The notes under the pieces: generated by a model
What the model saw: only the letters and a program-made list of their open reading frames with translations
Told to the model about the DNA's origin: nothing
Database searches by the model: none
Origin: Henckelia pumila
Lineage: Eukaryota; Streptophyta; Magnoliopsida; Lamiales; Gesneriaceae
Reading direction: 5' to 3'
Assembly (NCBI RefSeq): GCF_033568475.1
Contig: NC_133120.1
Location: forward strand, 80,390,151-80,454,150
Length of the DNA stretch: 64,000 nucleotides
Program-made: the position numbers and the translations under genes
Shown: positions 50,087 to 63,082 of the stretch, one piece after another
Numbering within the stretch: the first letter of the stretch is position 1
How the letters are laid out: every line of letters begins with the position of its first letter

Positions 50087-50730
50087 AACTACCGTAAAAA
50101 ATATCCATAGATAATTATGAAATTTAATAAACAGGGATAAGATAACATCATGTTTATATGGAATTGTGAAGGATCAGTATTACTCGTATCTTTTGACATG
50201 GATTCATGTTCTGAATTCCGGAATTTTGTTTCTATTAATATTAATTTTTTATATATATTTCTTTTTTTTCGTTAGTGTGAGTGAGTTTATATGATTGCAA
50301 ACTCGAAATAGTTACGTTTGTGTAGATATTATTAAAATATTTAACATGTCCAACATAAACCTCTTTTTTAAAAAAGTAACTTTTGTAAGTGAAGTTTGTA
50401 TATGCTTTGTTCCCAAATAGTTTTTGGAGCGATTTAAGTTTGAGTAATAGCATATAGCCATATACATGGATAGCTCGAATTTTATTTATATGGGTCACGG
50501 CTTGAAACTTATTTAACTGAACAATATCACAATTGGCAACATGTATACAAGTACACACACTATACAACACCGCTTGAAAACAGTGTAAAATGGAATAAGA
50601 AAAGCTAACTAAAAACAATAATGAGAGAGTGAGAAATGTAGAAAAGGAAACCAAAACTAAAATAAAACTGGGAATTACGCTAAGTTAAAGCGGACAACTT
50701 TCTCAATATACAACTATACATATGCTTTAA

Positions 50731-53700
50731 CTAAAACTGGGAAGAAGGTGAAAAAGCACCTTCTTGTCTCTGGCCAGCCTGGCCAGAAACCGTTGACTTG
50801 TCGGATGACACGCGAATGCTATATCGCTCGTAAACTTTTTCTCGGTTCTCCGACCACCACAGTTCCGCTTGGTGTTCCCCAAATCTCCTCCGGCTGGCAA
50901 GCAAAAGTTGAAAAGAAATGATTTTAAGACTAAACAATTTAGGACAAGTTCATCAACATAGTTCCTTGAAACTAGAAAAGACGATTCCACGTACCTGAAT
51001 CGCACACGTTTGAGATCTCTAGTTCCATCTCGAAGGGTTACAAGTGTAGTATAAACACCAGGTTCATATTGTTCGATCCATTCAGCTTCAACTTGATGAC
51101 TAGCATTACCAGGATTTTCCGAGTTCGTAGATTTCAAGCCATTTTCGCCATCCTTGTAATGCCCGGATTCTTCTGAGCGGTCAGTTGTCTCGTTAGAGGT
51201 GGCGAGTCCTAGTCCAGGAGTGACTGAGCTACGATTTTCATTCGTCGCAATGGTGTTCCCCGAAAATTCCGGATATCCGAGAATGCCATTTTGTAAATTT
51301 GAATCATTCGCAGGGTAAGAGGCTGAGTGAGAACTATTGATTGAATCGGATCGAGAAATTCTCTCCCCATTTGCTCCCCGATAGTGTAGACCATTCGGTA
51401 GGTAAACTAGCTTGAGGCTTTCGGGGTCGTATGCACCAGGTGGCAATCTCTCTGCCATATCTTTCAGCTGGAAAATGAAACATCAAGGGTCGACAATCAA
51501 CTTCTCTTTACGATCATAAAACAAACAAGAACACGATTTGAGAGCGATTCGAATACAGAAATAACCAGATCGGACATTTTCTTGAGCCAGTGGACATCAA
51601 ATTTACACAAAAATACACGAAATTAAACCTGACCTGTGCAGCAAGCGACTTGATAACTTCTTTGGCAGCGTTGCATTTGGCAGATTCCTCGGCAGCTAAA
51701 ATCATTGCTTCCTGTGCTTTCTTAGCTGAATTCTGAATCTCAGATTCTTGCTTTTCGCATCGCTTTCGAAGGTTCTCCACCTAACAAAGCTCAAGATCAA
51801 GAATTGACCAAAACAAGAAAACAAAAAAGAGCAATCTTTTCAAAATGTAAAGCCAAGAAATGTACCTGCGCCCGCAATCTGTGCACTTCTTGACTCAGAA
51901 GTTCATTGGTCTTCTTTAAACTCTCAGTAATACTTTTCGAAAAAGAAAGCCCTGATGTTGTAGGAACTGGTGTTGCAGATCGTGGGGGGCTTGCCTTTCT
52001 CGAGAAAGGGGACACAGACCTAGAACTAACATTGGAAGGCGAAAGAATTGATTTCTGAACTGATCGATGCACAGCAAAGTTCGTGGACATGACAGCATCT
52101 CTCAACTGCGATAAAGATACTTGAGAAGAGCCACCTAAAGAGAATGTGTCTGATTTCTTCCCTTGTTTGGCTGCTTTTGTATCCAACTGTTTAATCAAAT
52201 CAAAGTTCAGCGATGGCATCGACGACTTCGACAACCACAAATCAGCCTTGTCCAACCGGTCCTTGTTTTCACCAGAAACTCGGGAAATGCCATTTCTCAA
52301 GCTGTTCGATCCCGCTTCTTCCAACTTGCTTAGTTTTGTAAAACAGGAATCACATACACGATGAGGTTTGCTTGGATTAGGCGCCAATACAGCTCGTATT
52401 GCTTTTCTTGAACTGCAAGCATGGCAGTGTACTAATCCGCAATTATAGCAATTATGCCTTTTTCTAGTAAACCCAAAAGCCTGCCTACAAGCCGAGCATT
52501 GGGACTGCTCGGCACCTGAAACCCATTTGTGAAGACATATAGCAGCACTGTAATTCGCACCACAGGCGATAAATTTAACGTGCCGATCTTTTAGAGCTTC
52601 AAGTAAAGTTGGTGTCTTTCTATCTTCGACATCGCCATGGCCCAGCCTCCCATTAGCTCCTTTACCCCACGTGAAGACCTCATTTTTAGATGTCAACACA
52701 GCCACATGATATGCGCCACAAGAGATTTCTTCAACATATTCACCCGTAATATTGTCTTCTACCAAGCAAGGCATTTTTCCATCAAATCGAGGATTTCCGA
52801 GCTGGCCGTAGACTGTACTTCCCATTGTGAAAACAAGACCAGATGTAGTCAACGCAACAGTTAAACTATGCCCACAGCCTATCTTGTGAAGATTGTAGTC
52901 TATTAGCCCAGACACACAAGTGGGGCTCAGTCGGGGTTCCTTGTCGCCATGTCCAAGGCGATTCTTATCACCATCACCCCACGTAAACAATTTCCCAGAT
53001 GCAACACTCGCACTAGACTGGGTTACGATAACCTCAACAACAGCAGCAGTATGCCAAACTCCACATGCAACAGCAATTGTCCTCAAGCCTGACAGAGACT
53101 CGACCTCCCTTGGATACAAGACATTTTCTCTATTGCCATGGCCTAGAGCTCCAAAAGTTCCATCCCCAAATGTAAACAGCTGTCCGGTGGATGTGATCAA
53201 CGCTGTATGCCATGTACCACAAGTAACCTTTGCAACTCGAAGTCCCTCCAGCAGGCCTGAAATTCTTTTCGGTATCCAGTGACAGATATCTGTGCCATGA
53301 CCCAAGAGCCCAGCATTATGTGTACCATCACCCCATGTGTAAAGTTCACCGGACATTGTAGCAGCACATGAGTGAAACTCTCCACATGCAACTAAATCAA
53401 CACTGCAGGAGGATAAGGAATCAATCAGACGAGGTTGCGATACATTTTTCCCAACTCCATGACCGAGCCGTCCTCCAGATTCTTCACCCCAACTGAAGAC
53501 TTCACCTTGCCTCGTCACTAGAGTGGCGTGCCTGACCCACAAGCTATATGATGAACATCAAGAACGATGCAACATTCTAATGGTTTCGGGAGAAGAACAT
53601 CAGCCCTTGTGCTAATGGCGGTAGCATTCTTCTCTGGCCCAACCTTGACGACATTATCACATAAAACCTCACCCCATATATATACATCACCCGAAGCATC

Positions 53701-56010
53701 ACAATCATCAGGTGCTGAACCATGACTGGAAGTACTGGGGACACTAGATATGCTAACCCGCAAAGCATCTGAACCAGATCCTTTCACTTGCATATTTGTT
53801 TGATCCAATGCTACATATGACCTATCTGAACGAAATGAATTATCTGGACGATAGCTCTTCAGAGAACTAGTAGTCGGACAATTTAATGTCAAGTCTCTGC
53901 TTTCCTGTAATATAGATGACAGGTCAAAACATTACAATACCTTTCCATGACAGATGAACTAGAGGAGAGATGTTGTTTGAGCCCACAATTAAGAGCATTC
54001 CGAATATTTGTATTGTTTGGGAACTTAATGGACATACCAGTATGTCATTTTACTAGAACAGTGGTAGTGCCTGAATAAAAACAACATCAAAAAAAATATA
54101 ATTCATAAAACTCACATCAAAATAGAGACCTTCGTCACCCCATCCATCAATTTTTGAACGCCCAGCTTGTCGAGATGATATCAACGTCTTAAGTCCTTCT
54201 GTCCAGATTTCTGCATCAACTTTGTCTTTGCAGATCTGGTGCCAAAACAAGAAACAGGTATGGATCAATAATAAAGAAGCAAAAACTATAACGAAAATTT
54301 GTTAAAGGAAACTTTTGGTGCCACCAACCAGGTCAAGGGACTGTTTTCCGTCATTATAAATGATGGAGAAGGCCAATTTGTCTTTCTCAGAGTGCAAATT
54401 TCGTTGGAACACAGCCTGGCACAAGTTCAAAAGAATCAATAAAACAGAAGTTAAGATATTAGATGTACTGCAGATGATGAATGTGAAGTGAAAATATATT
54501 TTGAGACAAATTAGGAAAAAGCATATTATTAACATAACATAGCAATTCCAAAATCTCACAGTTCTTTGTCCGGCAATAATTCTTGAAACTGAAGCTAAAT
54601 TCAAACGTCTTTCACCGCTATTAGAGATCCAGATTAAAGATGCTCCATCCTGCAATATTAAAACTAAAACAACCATCAGCATGGCAAAGAACAAAGTTGT
54701 CAAAGAGACTGAAAATGTTCTGAGTGGATGACTTACATAACTTCTGTCACACATGAACAATATGAATAAACCAAAAAAACATAAAGAAACAAAAGGAGTC
54801 GGAGAAAAGAGAAGGAAACAAAAGAAAACGAGTAACTGCGTACATAAAAAAATGATAGTTGAAGTGTGAGTATGAAATTATCATGTCAAGTCTATGGGAC
54901 TTACATCAGAGAGTCTAAATGGATAAATTTTAGGATTGCCCTTACGACCATATTTTAGAAGTTGAGCACCCTTCTTCAGAGCAATCAATGCCTACATAGA
55001 GTAAAACAAACCGATCATAACCAAAGATACTTGCAGGTGAGAAACAAAATCTGATATACCAACAATGATTAGTCAAAGTTGCAGAAAAATACATGTTATG
55101 AGTTTAAAGCTTATACCAAAAGTTAAAATCCAATCTCCGATTACTGACTCTCGCATCTCAAGTTACTGATGAATCATGCACAGCACCAGTTTTCATAAAA
55201 TATAAACATCACAATTCACACCAATAAGAATTCACTTTTCCACGATAGCTACCGTAATGGAATTCAAAATGCATGTTTGTTTTTCCCTATTCAGTGCATG
55301 CGACAAGTTCCCCAGTGCACTTGAAATTGGAAAGTTGCAACAGGTTATTTTCGATACAGGGATGAGCTACTAGTTCTTATCTTCTACTATGCTTGACACT
55401 TGCTCTCTGCTCAAGCCGATGGGATGTTTGTCATATCTTTCATATATTCATTCAATGCTCGAATTGGTCGATGTTGGAAATGTGTTACGCCAAGTAAAGC
55501 ATTCGTTTATGGAATTCTCTTAATCTCAGCTACAAAATGTACGTGATTGTTCGATTTACACAGGTTAACCAGTAACTAGGCGTCTAAATACTGCTTTTAT
55601 CAATTTAGTTGTTTGATCATTCGAGTCTTGACAAAATATTTGGTAAATTCAAGGCCAAAAAGCAAAAGGAAAAAGAATAAGAAACTAAATTAACAAGGCA
55701 ATTGATCCCACAAATTACCATCTGAATCAAACCACAGGCACATTACAGAATAATCAACGCTAGAATAATCAAGAGAATTATGCAAGGGAATAAATGGCAT
55801 TAGGTAGTCCGCACCCAGGGGCTGTAGAAATTAAAATCTCTGGAAAATCTCATATTATGAGCTTGCAAAGGAAAAGAAAATGAGTAGATGTTGATTTTTA
55901 GCAACATAAACAATGGTTTGTTTTCCTAAGAAAACAAATAGCCATAAAAATCACATTTTTGAAGGAACAGAAAATACCCGCTCGATGTCACGGCCGGCAA
56001 GATCTTCCAT
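50731..56010 (-). CDS. PRAF: PRAF protein: PH, RCC1 repeats, FYVE and BRX domains, with one apparent base missing
   Basis: Nine exons: 56010-55978, 54991-54905, 54649-54560, 54415-54329, 54235-54116, 53904-51866, 51780-51634, 51467-50995, 50893-50731. The product would be about 1079 residues. The PH domain ([18 protein letters not shown] to GRSKIDGW) fills the first 135; seven RCC1 repeats follow; a FYVE finger with all eight Cys and the plant variant [14 protein letters not shown] lies at about 600-675; a coiled coil and the C-terminal BRX domain ([26 protein letters not shown]) close it. PRAFs bind phosphoinositides and small GTPases and help place membrane polarity complexes. In the large exon, near 53535, IACG is followed by TCAGGCAC where the family expects GTCAGGCAC; the exon is 2039 bases, one short of a whole number of codons. 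All other junctions fit. A homopolymer error (GGG for GGGG) is the simplest reading. Confidence 0.92.
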
Positions 56011-57154
56011 TCCATGTGAAACGCTCACCTCCGCCCCACCGCCGCCGCCACCCCCTTACGCTCATTATCACGGCGGCTCTCTGCCACCATCCACAGAAAC
56101 ACCCGGCTTCCCTCCTCCTACCCCTCTCAAGTCACCAAAACCTCCAAATACAACAAAAAAATCACGCCTTTAACCTCCCACAGATCTGCAACACTCAACC
56201 CGAAAAACACAAGTCTTGAAGCTCACTCTTTTTTTTTCCCAGAAGTAAGAATGTTCAAACAAAACTCCCCCGTCTCGTAAAAGACTGAACTTGGCAGTGT
56301 CCCTTTGCGGAAAAAAGCTGCTTCCGGCGCCGGAAGAACCAGCTCCCGGTCCAAACAGATTCCGGGCGATGGTACAAAAACACAGCCAGAAATATGGGAA
56401 AATGGAGAAGAAAACAAAGTGGTTTCCGCGCAAGAGAAAAATCCGGACTACAGAATCAAATTTAAAGAAAAAGAGTAGAGAAACATGATCAGCAGAAGCG
56501 GCAGAAATTCCGAAATCTTGCCTGAGAACCCCACAAGCATTAAGCAGTGAGGTGATGTCGGGGAGTCGTACCTTTGCTTCCACTCAAACACATTGCCCGG
56601 TTTTCAATTTTCTCTCTCTTTTTTTTCTTTCTTTTCTTTTCTTTGGAATTATCACTCATGAAATTGTAAACAGTCACTGCTCCATTAATCTTGAACAAAG
56701 TACGAGAAAAATTTATCACGTGTGTTGTTTTTAATGTGAATAATGATAGCCCATCTTATTTGTTGAAATTTATGAATCAAGGCCTTTGAAGAAGATGATT
56801 GGATTAGTACATATAAACACTTTTTGAAGATGAATGAATAAATAATCCTAGGCTTAAAGTCTAGTCTAGGACTACTTTTTTTCTCGGTTTAGATTCAGAC
56901 AATTAATCATAAGCTTGATTGGCCTAACTGGATGAGTCTTCGAGGGTTATTGTTTGGCATATTTGCTATATTTTATCTTATTTATTTATAATAAATTATT
57001 GAATACAAATCACTATATTTATTATCTTTGGGTTTTAAAACATGAGTAATACTTTTTTTAGAAGAATAATATAAATAAAATATCCATTATAAAATTTAAT
57101 GTGAATTTATAAATTTGTTCTAAAGTTATTGCACCTATTACGAAAATTAATGTT

Positions 57155-57315
57155 TAATGAATAAGTTTATTGTGAGACGAGTCAACTAAACTCATATTTA
57201 CAATAAGAGTAAATACTTTTAAAATAAAAAGTAATGTTTTTTCACGGATGACTCAAATAAAAAACACGTCTCACAAAATTAACCCGTGAGACAATCTCAT
57301 AAAAAATTTTCATGT
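57155..57315. repeat. Dispersed GTGAGACG-type repeat
   Basis: ATTGTGAGACGAGTCAACTA at the left and AACCCGTGAGACAATCTCAT at the right frame a short AT-rich core with 'cacggatgactcaa' and 'acacgtctcac'. Related wording occurs at about 46800-46990 and 58290-58400. It resembles a widespread short repeat of asterid genomes; the class is unknown to me. Confidence 0.45.
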
Positions 57316-57652
57316 GTGTATAAAATATTACATTATCCTCGTGATATTGATTGTCTCATAATTAAAAAACAATGGTTTTTTTCATTATAAGTAATTTGTT
57401 TTTTTGTTTTTTTTTGCTTTACTTTTTTTCTCGACTATTTTAAGATTAAAAAAAATTATTTTTTAGGGGAGTTAATTTATTTTTTATTTTTAGAAATATG
57501 AACAGATTAGTGTTTTGGAAGAATGATTTAAAATGATTTTTTATTATTGAAACGACTAAAAAAATAAGTAGTTAATTTTTTTATATAATGTATGTTACTT
57601 TCTAAAAACTAAATAAAAATGAATTGTAACTGGTTTATCATTAACTTCTCAA

Positions 57653-57657
<5 letters not shown>

Positions 57658-57692
<35 letters not shown>
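57658..57692. repeat. (AT)n microsatellite
   Basis: About 17 AT units. Confidence 0.9.
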
Positions 57693-57694
<2 letters not shown>

Positions 57695-59108
57695 ATTTTG
57701 AAGTACATTTAGTGTGTGTAACTAAATAATATCTATCAATAAATTTAAATAAATAAAATGTGCCCAAATTTATCATTAATTTTCGATACATATAAACATA
57801 AAAGTATATTTGATAAATAAAACGACTAAGAGTACATTCGATAAATATAATACATAAAAATTATGATTTTCAGTAAATTATGAAGGGTAAATTGGCAGGT
57901 ACGTAGAAGCAATAAATAAATATAAACAACATAGAAGCAGAAATAAGTCAAATATGAAGGGTAAATTTCTGTTTATTTTTGGCTCTAAAACTAGATACCT
58001 AAAGTCTATAGACATGACTTTTTCCTATTTATTGCCTCTGAATAAACAAAAACAAAAACAGGTTCAAAAACAGTCTCTGAAATGGGATCATAATTTATTT
58101 ATTGACTTTTAAGATATAGATCACAATTTTCTACAATTATTTAGGTGCGCTTCTATATTTTGTTAACGAGTACGTAATTTGCATTCACGTCTCCAGCATT
58201 TTATGTATTTGACATTTATTTTTTTTATATGTTAATTTTTACATTTGATAAGAGAGATGAATGCAATTATAATTAATATACAAACTCTTATGTCACGAGT
58301 CAATTTTGTGAGAAAAACTTTTTATTCGATCCGACATATAAAAAAATTATGTCAAAAATATTATTTTAACTATAAATAATAACCGAGTCGGCCGTATCAC
58401 ATGTATAGAAATACATATTGAAAATGATAAATGAGATTTATTGCAAATATACCACACGATTCTTGCAATGACCATGAGTTGGTGTTTATTAGCCTTCGGG
58501 GAGTACAAGGAGAGCAGGTATCTGGCAAGGCGGAGAGCACGTAGATTCAACATATGCCACGCATATACCTCTATGGCATTGTACCCGCATCGCTCTAATG
58601 TCGAAGTATCTTTTGATTTGGTCGCGTTTATCGTTTTATTAAATGTTATAATTGACGATAATTCAAATTTTATAAATTATATAAAAATAATTACTGCACC
58701 TCGACAAATATTATTATTGAAATGGAAGAATTTTTATTGTAGTTCAAATATACATATTTAGTATAATATACATCCACGTGAACTTCTATTGATTATATAA
58801 ATATAAATATATCATAATTTTATGTAACTTTTTGATTATCGATCAAGTTATGTTAATCGTATAGCTTTTATCAGTTATATACACATATACGGTATACCAG
58901 TAATTGGAATTTGGACCACACAAAATAGCTAGGTATGTAACATAATAAATTAATTAATTAGTATTATGTATGGTATATTTGTAATATAATAATTTTAAAA
59001 ATTCGATATTGGTCAAACTTGTGATGAGTTCAAAAAGGTCTAAAAGATAATTAACCACATGCATAATACACAATCAACTGAAACAGCATAACATGCAATG
59101 ACAATAGA

Positions 59109-59136
<28 letters not shown>

Positions 59137-59139
<3 letters not shown>

Positions 59140-59275
59140 TTTTGATATGGTGATCACCTATCATGTGCATTTATGTATGCACTTGCTGATGTGACGTTCA
59201 TTTATTGGATGTAGAGAATGTTACGTCAGCGGTGCACACAAAAATGCACATTATGGGTGCTCATAATATCAAATC
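59137..59275. mobile_element. Palindromic element inside an (AT)n tract
   Basis: The two halves are inverted copies at roughly three quarters identity: GTTTTGATATGGTGATCACC and TATCATGTGCATTTATGTAT in the left half pair with TGCACATTATGGGTGCTCAT and AATATCAAATC in the right half. AT repeats flank it directly on both sides (59110-59136 and 59276-59289), as in MITEs that insert into TA repeats. No coding content. Confidence 0.55.
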
Positions 59276-61136
59276 TATATATATATATTCAAAAATTTAC
59301 CATTACATAATATTATTTGTTGCATATATATGTGTGTGTATACATATATTATATATATATATATATGATGATTTAAATAAAACGATAACATCAGTCATGA
59401 GTTCGATATATTTCTGTTTATAAGTTTATAGTTTATACTTTGGGGGGAAAAAAATTTATTAGTGTTACACGGACCACAAATGGAAAAATTCGGACCTAGT
59501 CAATCTGCGTCATAAATAAATATCACTTTCCGGGCAACTCCATGATAGGACTCCTCGACAGTGAGAGCTTCATCGCGAAAACTGGATAATATTTAGCCAC
59601 TCTTCTAAAACAATGATATAAATTTAAAATAATCTGTAATTTTTTATTTATTTATTTTAAAAAAAATTGAATGTAAATTGTAAAGTTGAATTTGGTACCC
59701 AGATGAGAGAATGTATTTTTCAAGGCCATTCGAGAAAGTGTGGCATAATAATCAATTAAATAAATTAGATTTTTTTTTTTAAAAAAAGGGAACAAATTGA
59801 TTTCAGTATTTTATTTTCAATAAATAATATATTTAGACTTTTTCCAGCTTACAAATTACAATGATAACAAAGGACTTCAATGGTCAATAATATTTAATTA
59901 ATTTTGAAAGCCGCGAATTCCTACCTGTCTCATAATTGCTAACGGGTCCGGTGGAACATTTAGGCTTTAGCACTTGTGACTTGCTTTACTTAAATTTACG
60001 CAATTTAACAAAAACATTTATAGTTATTTTTAATTTTAAGATATATTAATTATTATGTACTTACTTCTGTTTTTTTTTTTATCCATGATCAAACTCTTGT
60101 TTTTTCTTCTTCATTTTATTTTTTTGATTATTAATATGGCTTTGGGTTTTGTTTTTTGTTTTTCCACGGTATAACGGTAACGCATTTGGTCATGTCAAGC
60201 ATCGGATCCTCATTTTATTTTCTCGTATACTTTTATCGATTGCGTCCATCTTATATCAATAATGTTTACGTCATAATTATTTGATTATTTGATACATCAC
60301 ATGATTTTTTTGTCTAAATATTCAATATAACAAGTTGATAAGAAAAAAGTTATAAACAGGCAAACAGCTCTAAATATAGGGGGAAAAAAAAAAGCAAGCC
60401 AAAAGGAAACTGATTGAATAGAAAGAAGAAAGAAAATAATAACACACAAATTAAGCACAAAGAGGATTTTCCAATACAAAGAGTAACTTTGGAAAGAAGA
60501 AGCCAAATTTGAAAGAGTCGAGGGGTTTTGATATGACATTACCGACAAGTTTGGTTGGTGCAAAAATATTCAAATATATATACATGGGCCATGCATTTCC
60601 CACATTTTATGTTTATTATTATTATTACACTTAATATAATATGTCTTTAAAAAAACAAAAATAGGGAGTGAAATATGTATTCGAGTTACATAACGTACGT
60701 GTCTCCTTTTGCAACAATTTTTATTTGATTTATTGTGGGGAATATATCATTGCTAATATTCCCAAACAGGATCATGTGCAAATAATTGGCATGGAAAATA
60801 TCTCGTGAAGCCATATCGTCAGAAAATTATATTTGTAACATGGAATTAGTTTCAAGTTTTTTCTTTTATTTGACGTTCTATATATTTCCATTTTTTTTAA
60901 GAAAATATAAATTATCGGATAGATTATGATGGTTTCCATTGAGCATCTAATCTGGAATAATCATATATAAATTATATATGATATTATAATTTGGTCATAA
61001 AGAGTGTTTGCCACCTAGCTAGTATTTGGAAGAGCTTATAAGAAGCATTTCTTAGTTTTTTCTTAACAAAATTTTGAAATTTTGTTAAATTTTGTTTAAA
61101 AAAAGCTTAGAAGTGCTTTCTGAAAGTTCTATCAAA

Positions 61137-61360
61137 TAGGGGTGGATTTTCGGTATACCGTATCAAAAATATCGGTATGAAAAAATTTATACCGATACCG
61201 ATACTGAAATTTCGAATTTTTTATGTAGAAAAAATCCATATTGATATCGTATAGATACCCAAAAAAATTCCGTATAATGAAAAAATATATGTATATCGAA
61301 AAAATTTTGATATAATATGTCGAAAACTAGATATTTTGGGTTCGATATGCCAACACACTA
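61137..61360. mobile_element. Diverged copy of the GGTATACC hAT MITE
   Basis: Begins TAGGGGTGGATTTTCGGTAT and follows the element at 13538 almost word for word (ATATCGGTATGAAAAAATTT, AAAAAATCCATATTGATA), with similar length (224 against 228). The right end is worn and no flanking duplication remains, so it is older than the intronic copy. Confidence 0.65.
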
Positions 61361-61544
61361 ACTAAGTTAAATGTGCAGCTAATGTAATACAAACTAACAT
61401 TCCTCGGCATACTATGTATACCATAAAAAAAATTTATTGTGAAAAGGTATAAATTAATTAAAATAAAATTATATAGATTATTTTTATATATAATTTTGAT
61501 ATTTTATGTTAGATAGGGGAGAAATTGGATTTTGATCATTTTAT

Positions 61545-61990
61545 TTGCATTTTTTTTATTTTTGGTTCTGTTATGATGAGTGATTTGTATTTTCAGTCAT
61601 GTAATATGCATGTTTTTTCATTTTCAGTCATGTAACTTGCATGTTTTTTTTCTCATTTTTAGTCATGTTACGTTGAATTTTTAATTTTAGTTATGTAACT
61701 TGTACATATTTACATGTTTTTCTTTAACTTGTACTTGCTTTCATTTTTGGTCTCTTTATGACTAAAAATACGATAGACTTTGATAAAAAAAAAGTAAAAA
61801 ATGAAAATATATGTACAATTTAAAGGACCAAAAATAAAAACAATATATAAGTTACAGGACTGCAAACGAAAATTCACTATATCAGGACAAAAAAAACATA
61901 TGCAAGTTAAAAGAACTGAAAATACAAATTTACAATTAACGGGAACAAAAGTGGGAAAAAATGCATATAACAAGATTAAAAAAATGCAGT
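61545..61990. mobile_element. Foldback region with arms of about 200 bases
   Basis: The left half repeats 'tttcagtcatgtaacttgcatg' units, and the right half carries their complements (CATATGCAAGTTAAAAGAAC, AAGTTACAGGACTG). The general form matches the 'ggtcctgtaacttg' MULE-like elements at 17112 and 34163, but the outer ends cannot be fixed. Confidence 0.45.
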
Positions 61991-63059
61991 TCTCTCTTTA
62001 TGACTTATGATAGCAATCATGTGCTAATAAATTTACGTAATGAACTCTTTTCCAGTATTTTAAAAAGCTCTCTTTTGTGGCACTTACGGTTTTTTTGCGC
62101 CTGAGATAGATTAATAAAATGATTTGTACAACACAAGGTTTCATTTATATTTGAATGAATATGTTTATAAATATTAAATAAATAAATTAAGAACATAAAT
62201 ATCACATACTGATGGATAATGAGCTTATTTCTATTATATTATAGATTTGCATAAACTTATTAGTTATTATAAATTTTAATGATTTTATGTTCTTTAGAAC
62301 TTGAATTTTTTTCATTTAATCTTAAATATATGATAATTTTATATTTTTATTTATTACTTGACCAAAAATAATTAAAATTATGGTAAAAATAAAAAGCATT
62401 TTTTTTACTCATAAGTTTGTAACAACCTCAAAGCTTAATAAAACTCTACGCTTTGACGCGCTTCATGTACGTTTTTTAGAACTTTGTTTTTTTTTCGAAT
62501 AATAAATGTTAAATAAAAAAAGATTAAATTTGTTGAATAAAAAAAAAAAGACAAATCTTGACACCAAAACTCGTTATCATATAGTCTCAAGTTTAATAAT
62601 ACAATACATATCTATGTTATATTATTAATTAACTTGAGCACATCATACTAACTAACTTTGATGTGTCAATATGACACCAAAATTTACGTGTTGTTTTACC
62701 CTTCATAATAATGTTCGTTATATAACTTTGTTGGCTGAGTTATTAGTCTCTCAAATTTTTTCTCAAATTTCTCCATATCATATCTCAAAATTCAAACCAT
62801 CTCAATAAAATCTATAAAATACAAATAATTATTAATATGCATTCATTTTATGTCCGTTATTTTTTTTTTTTTACCAAATACAATAATGAATACATTCATT
62901 TTATATAACTTTCAGTCGATTTCGCAATAAATTTGGCTCGACACATATGGCAGCATGCATGCCTGTTAAATTGGACACAAATCACTTTCTCCACCATTTA
63001 TAATTATGATTGATGATATATTGATATTCATGTCCAATCCCAATCCTTTGCACAAACAG

Positions 63060-63082
63060 TATATATATATATATATATATAT
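63060..63082. repeat. (AT)n microsatellite
   Basis: About 11 AT units. Confidence 0.85.

Larger units (their letters stand above)
46680..50700. other. Gene-free region between the unresolved locus and PRAF
   Basis: Holds a diverged tandem duplication near 47150-47255 (AAATATAGATAAATATAATA units), an AT tract, a possible LTR-element fragment and one palindromic MITE. A tRNA-like box B word (GCGAGTTCGATTA, minus strand near 47750) is not enough for a SINE call. No gene is seen. Confidence 0.45.

Noticed and set aside
56170-56583. 137-codon minus-strand frame upstream of PRAF
   Set aside because: The PRAF start at 56010 gives the expected short first exon; this stretch more likely is leader or promoter, and the frame is not protein-like after its first 20 residues.
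58347-58761. Opposed open frames of 68 and 106 codons
   Set aside because: Low-complexity AT-biased sequence, no family resemblance, no splice partners.
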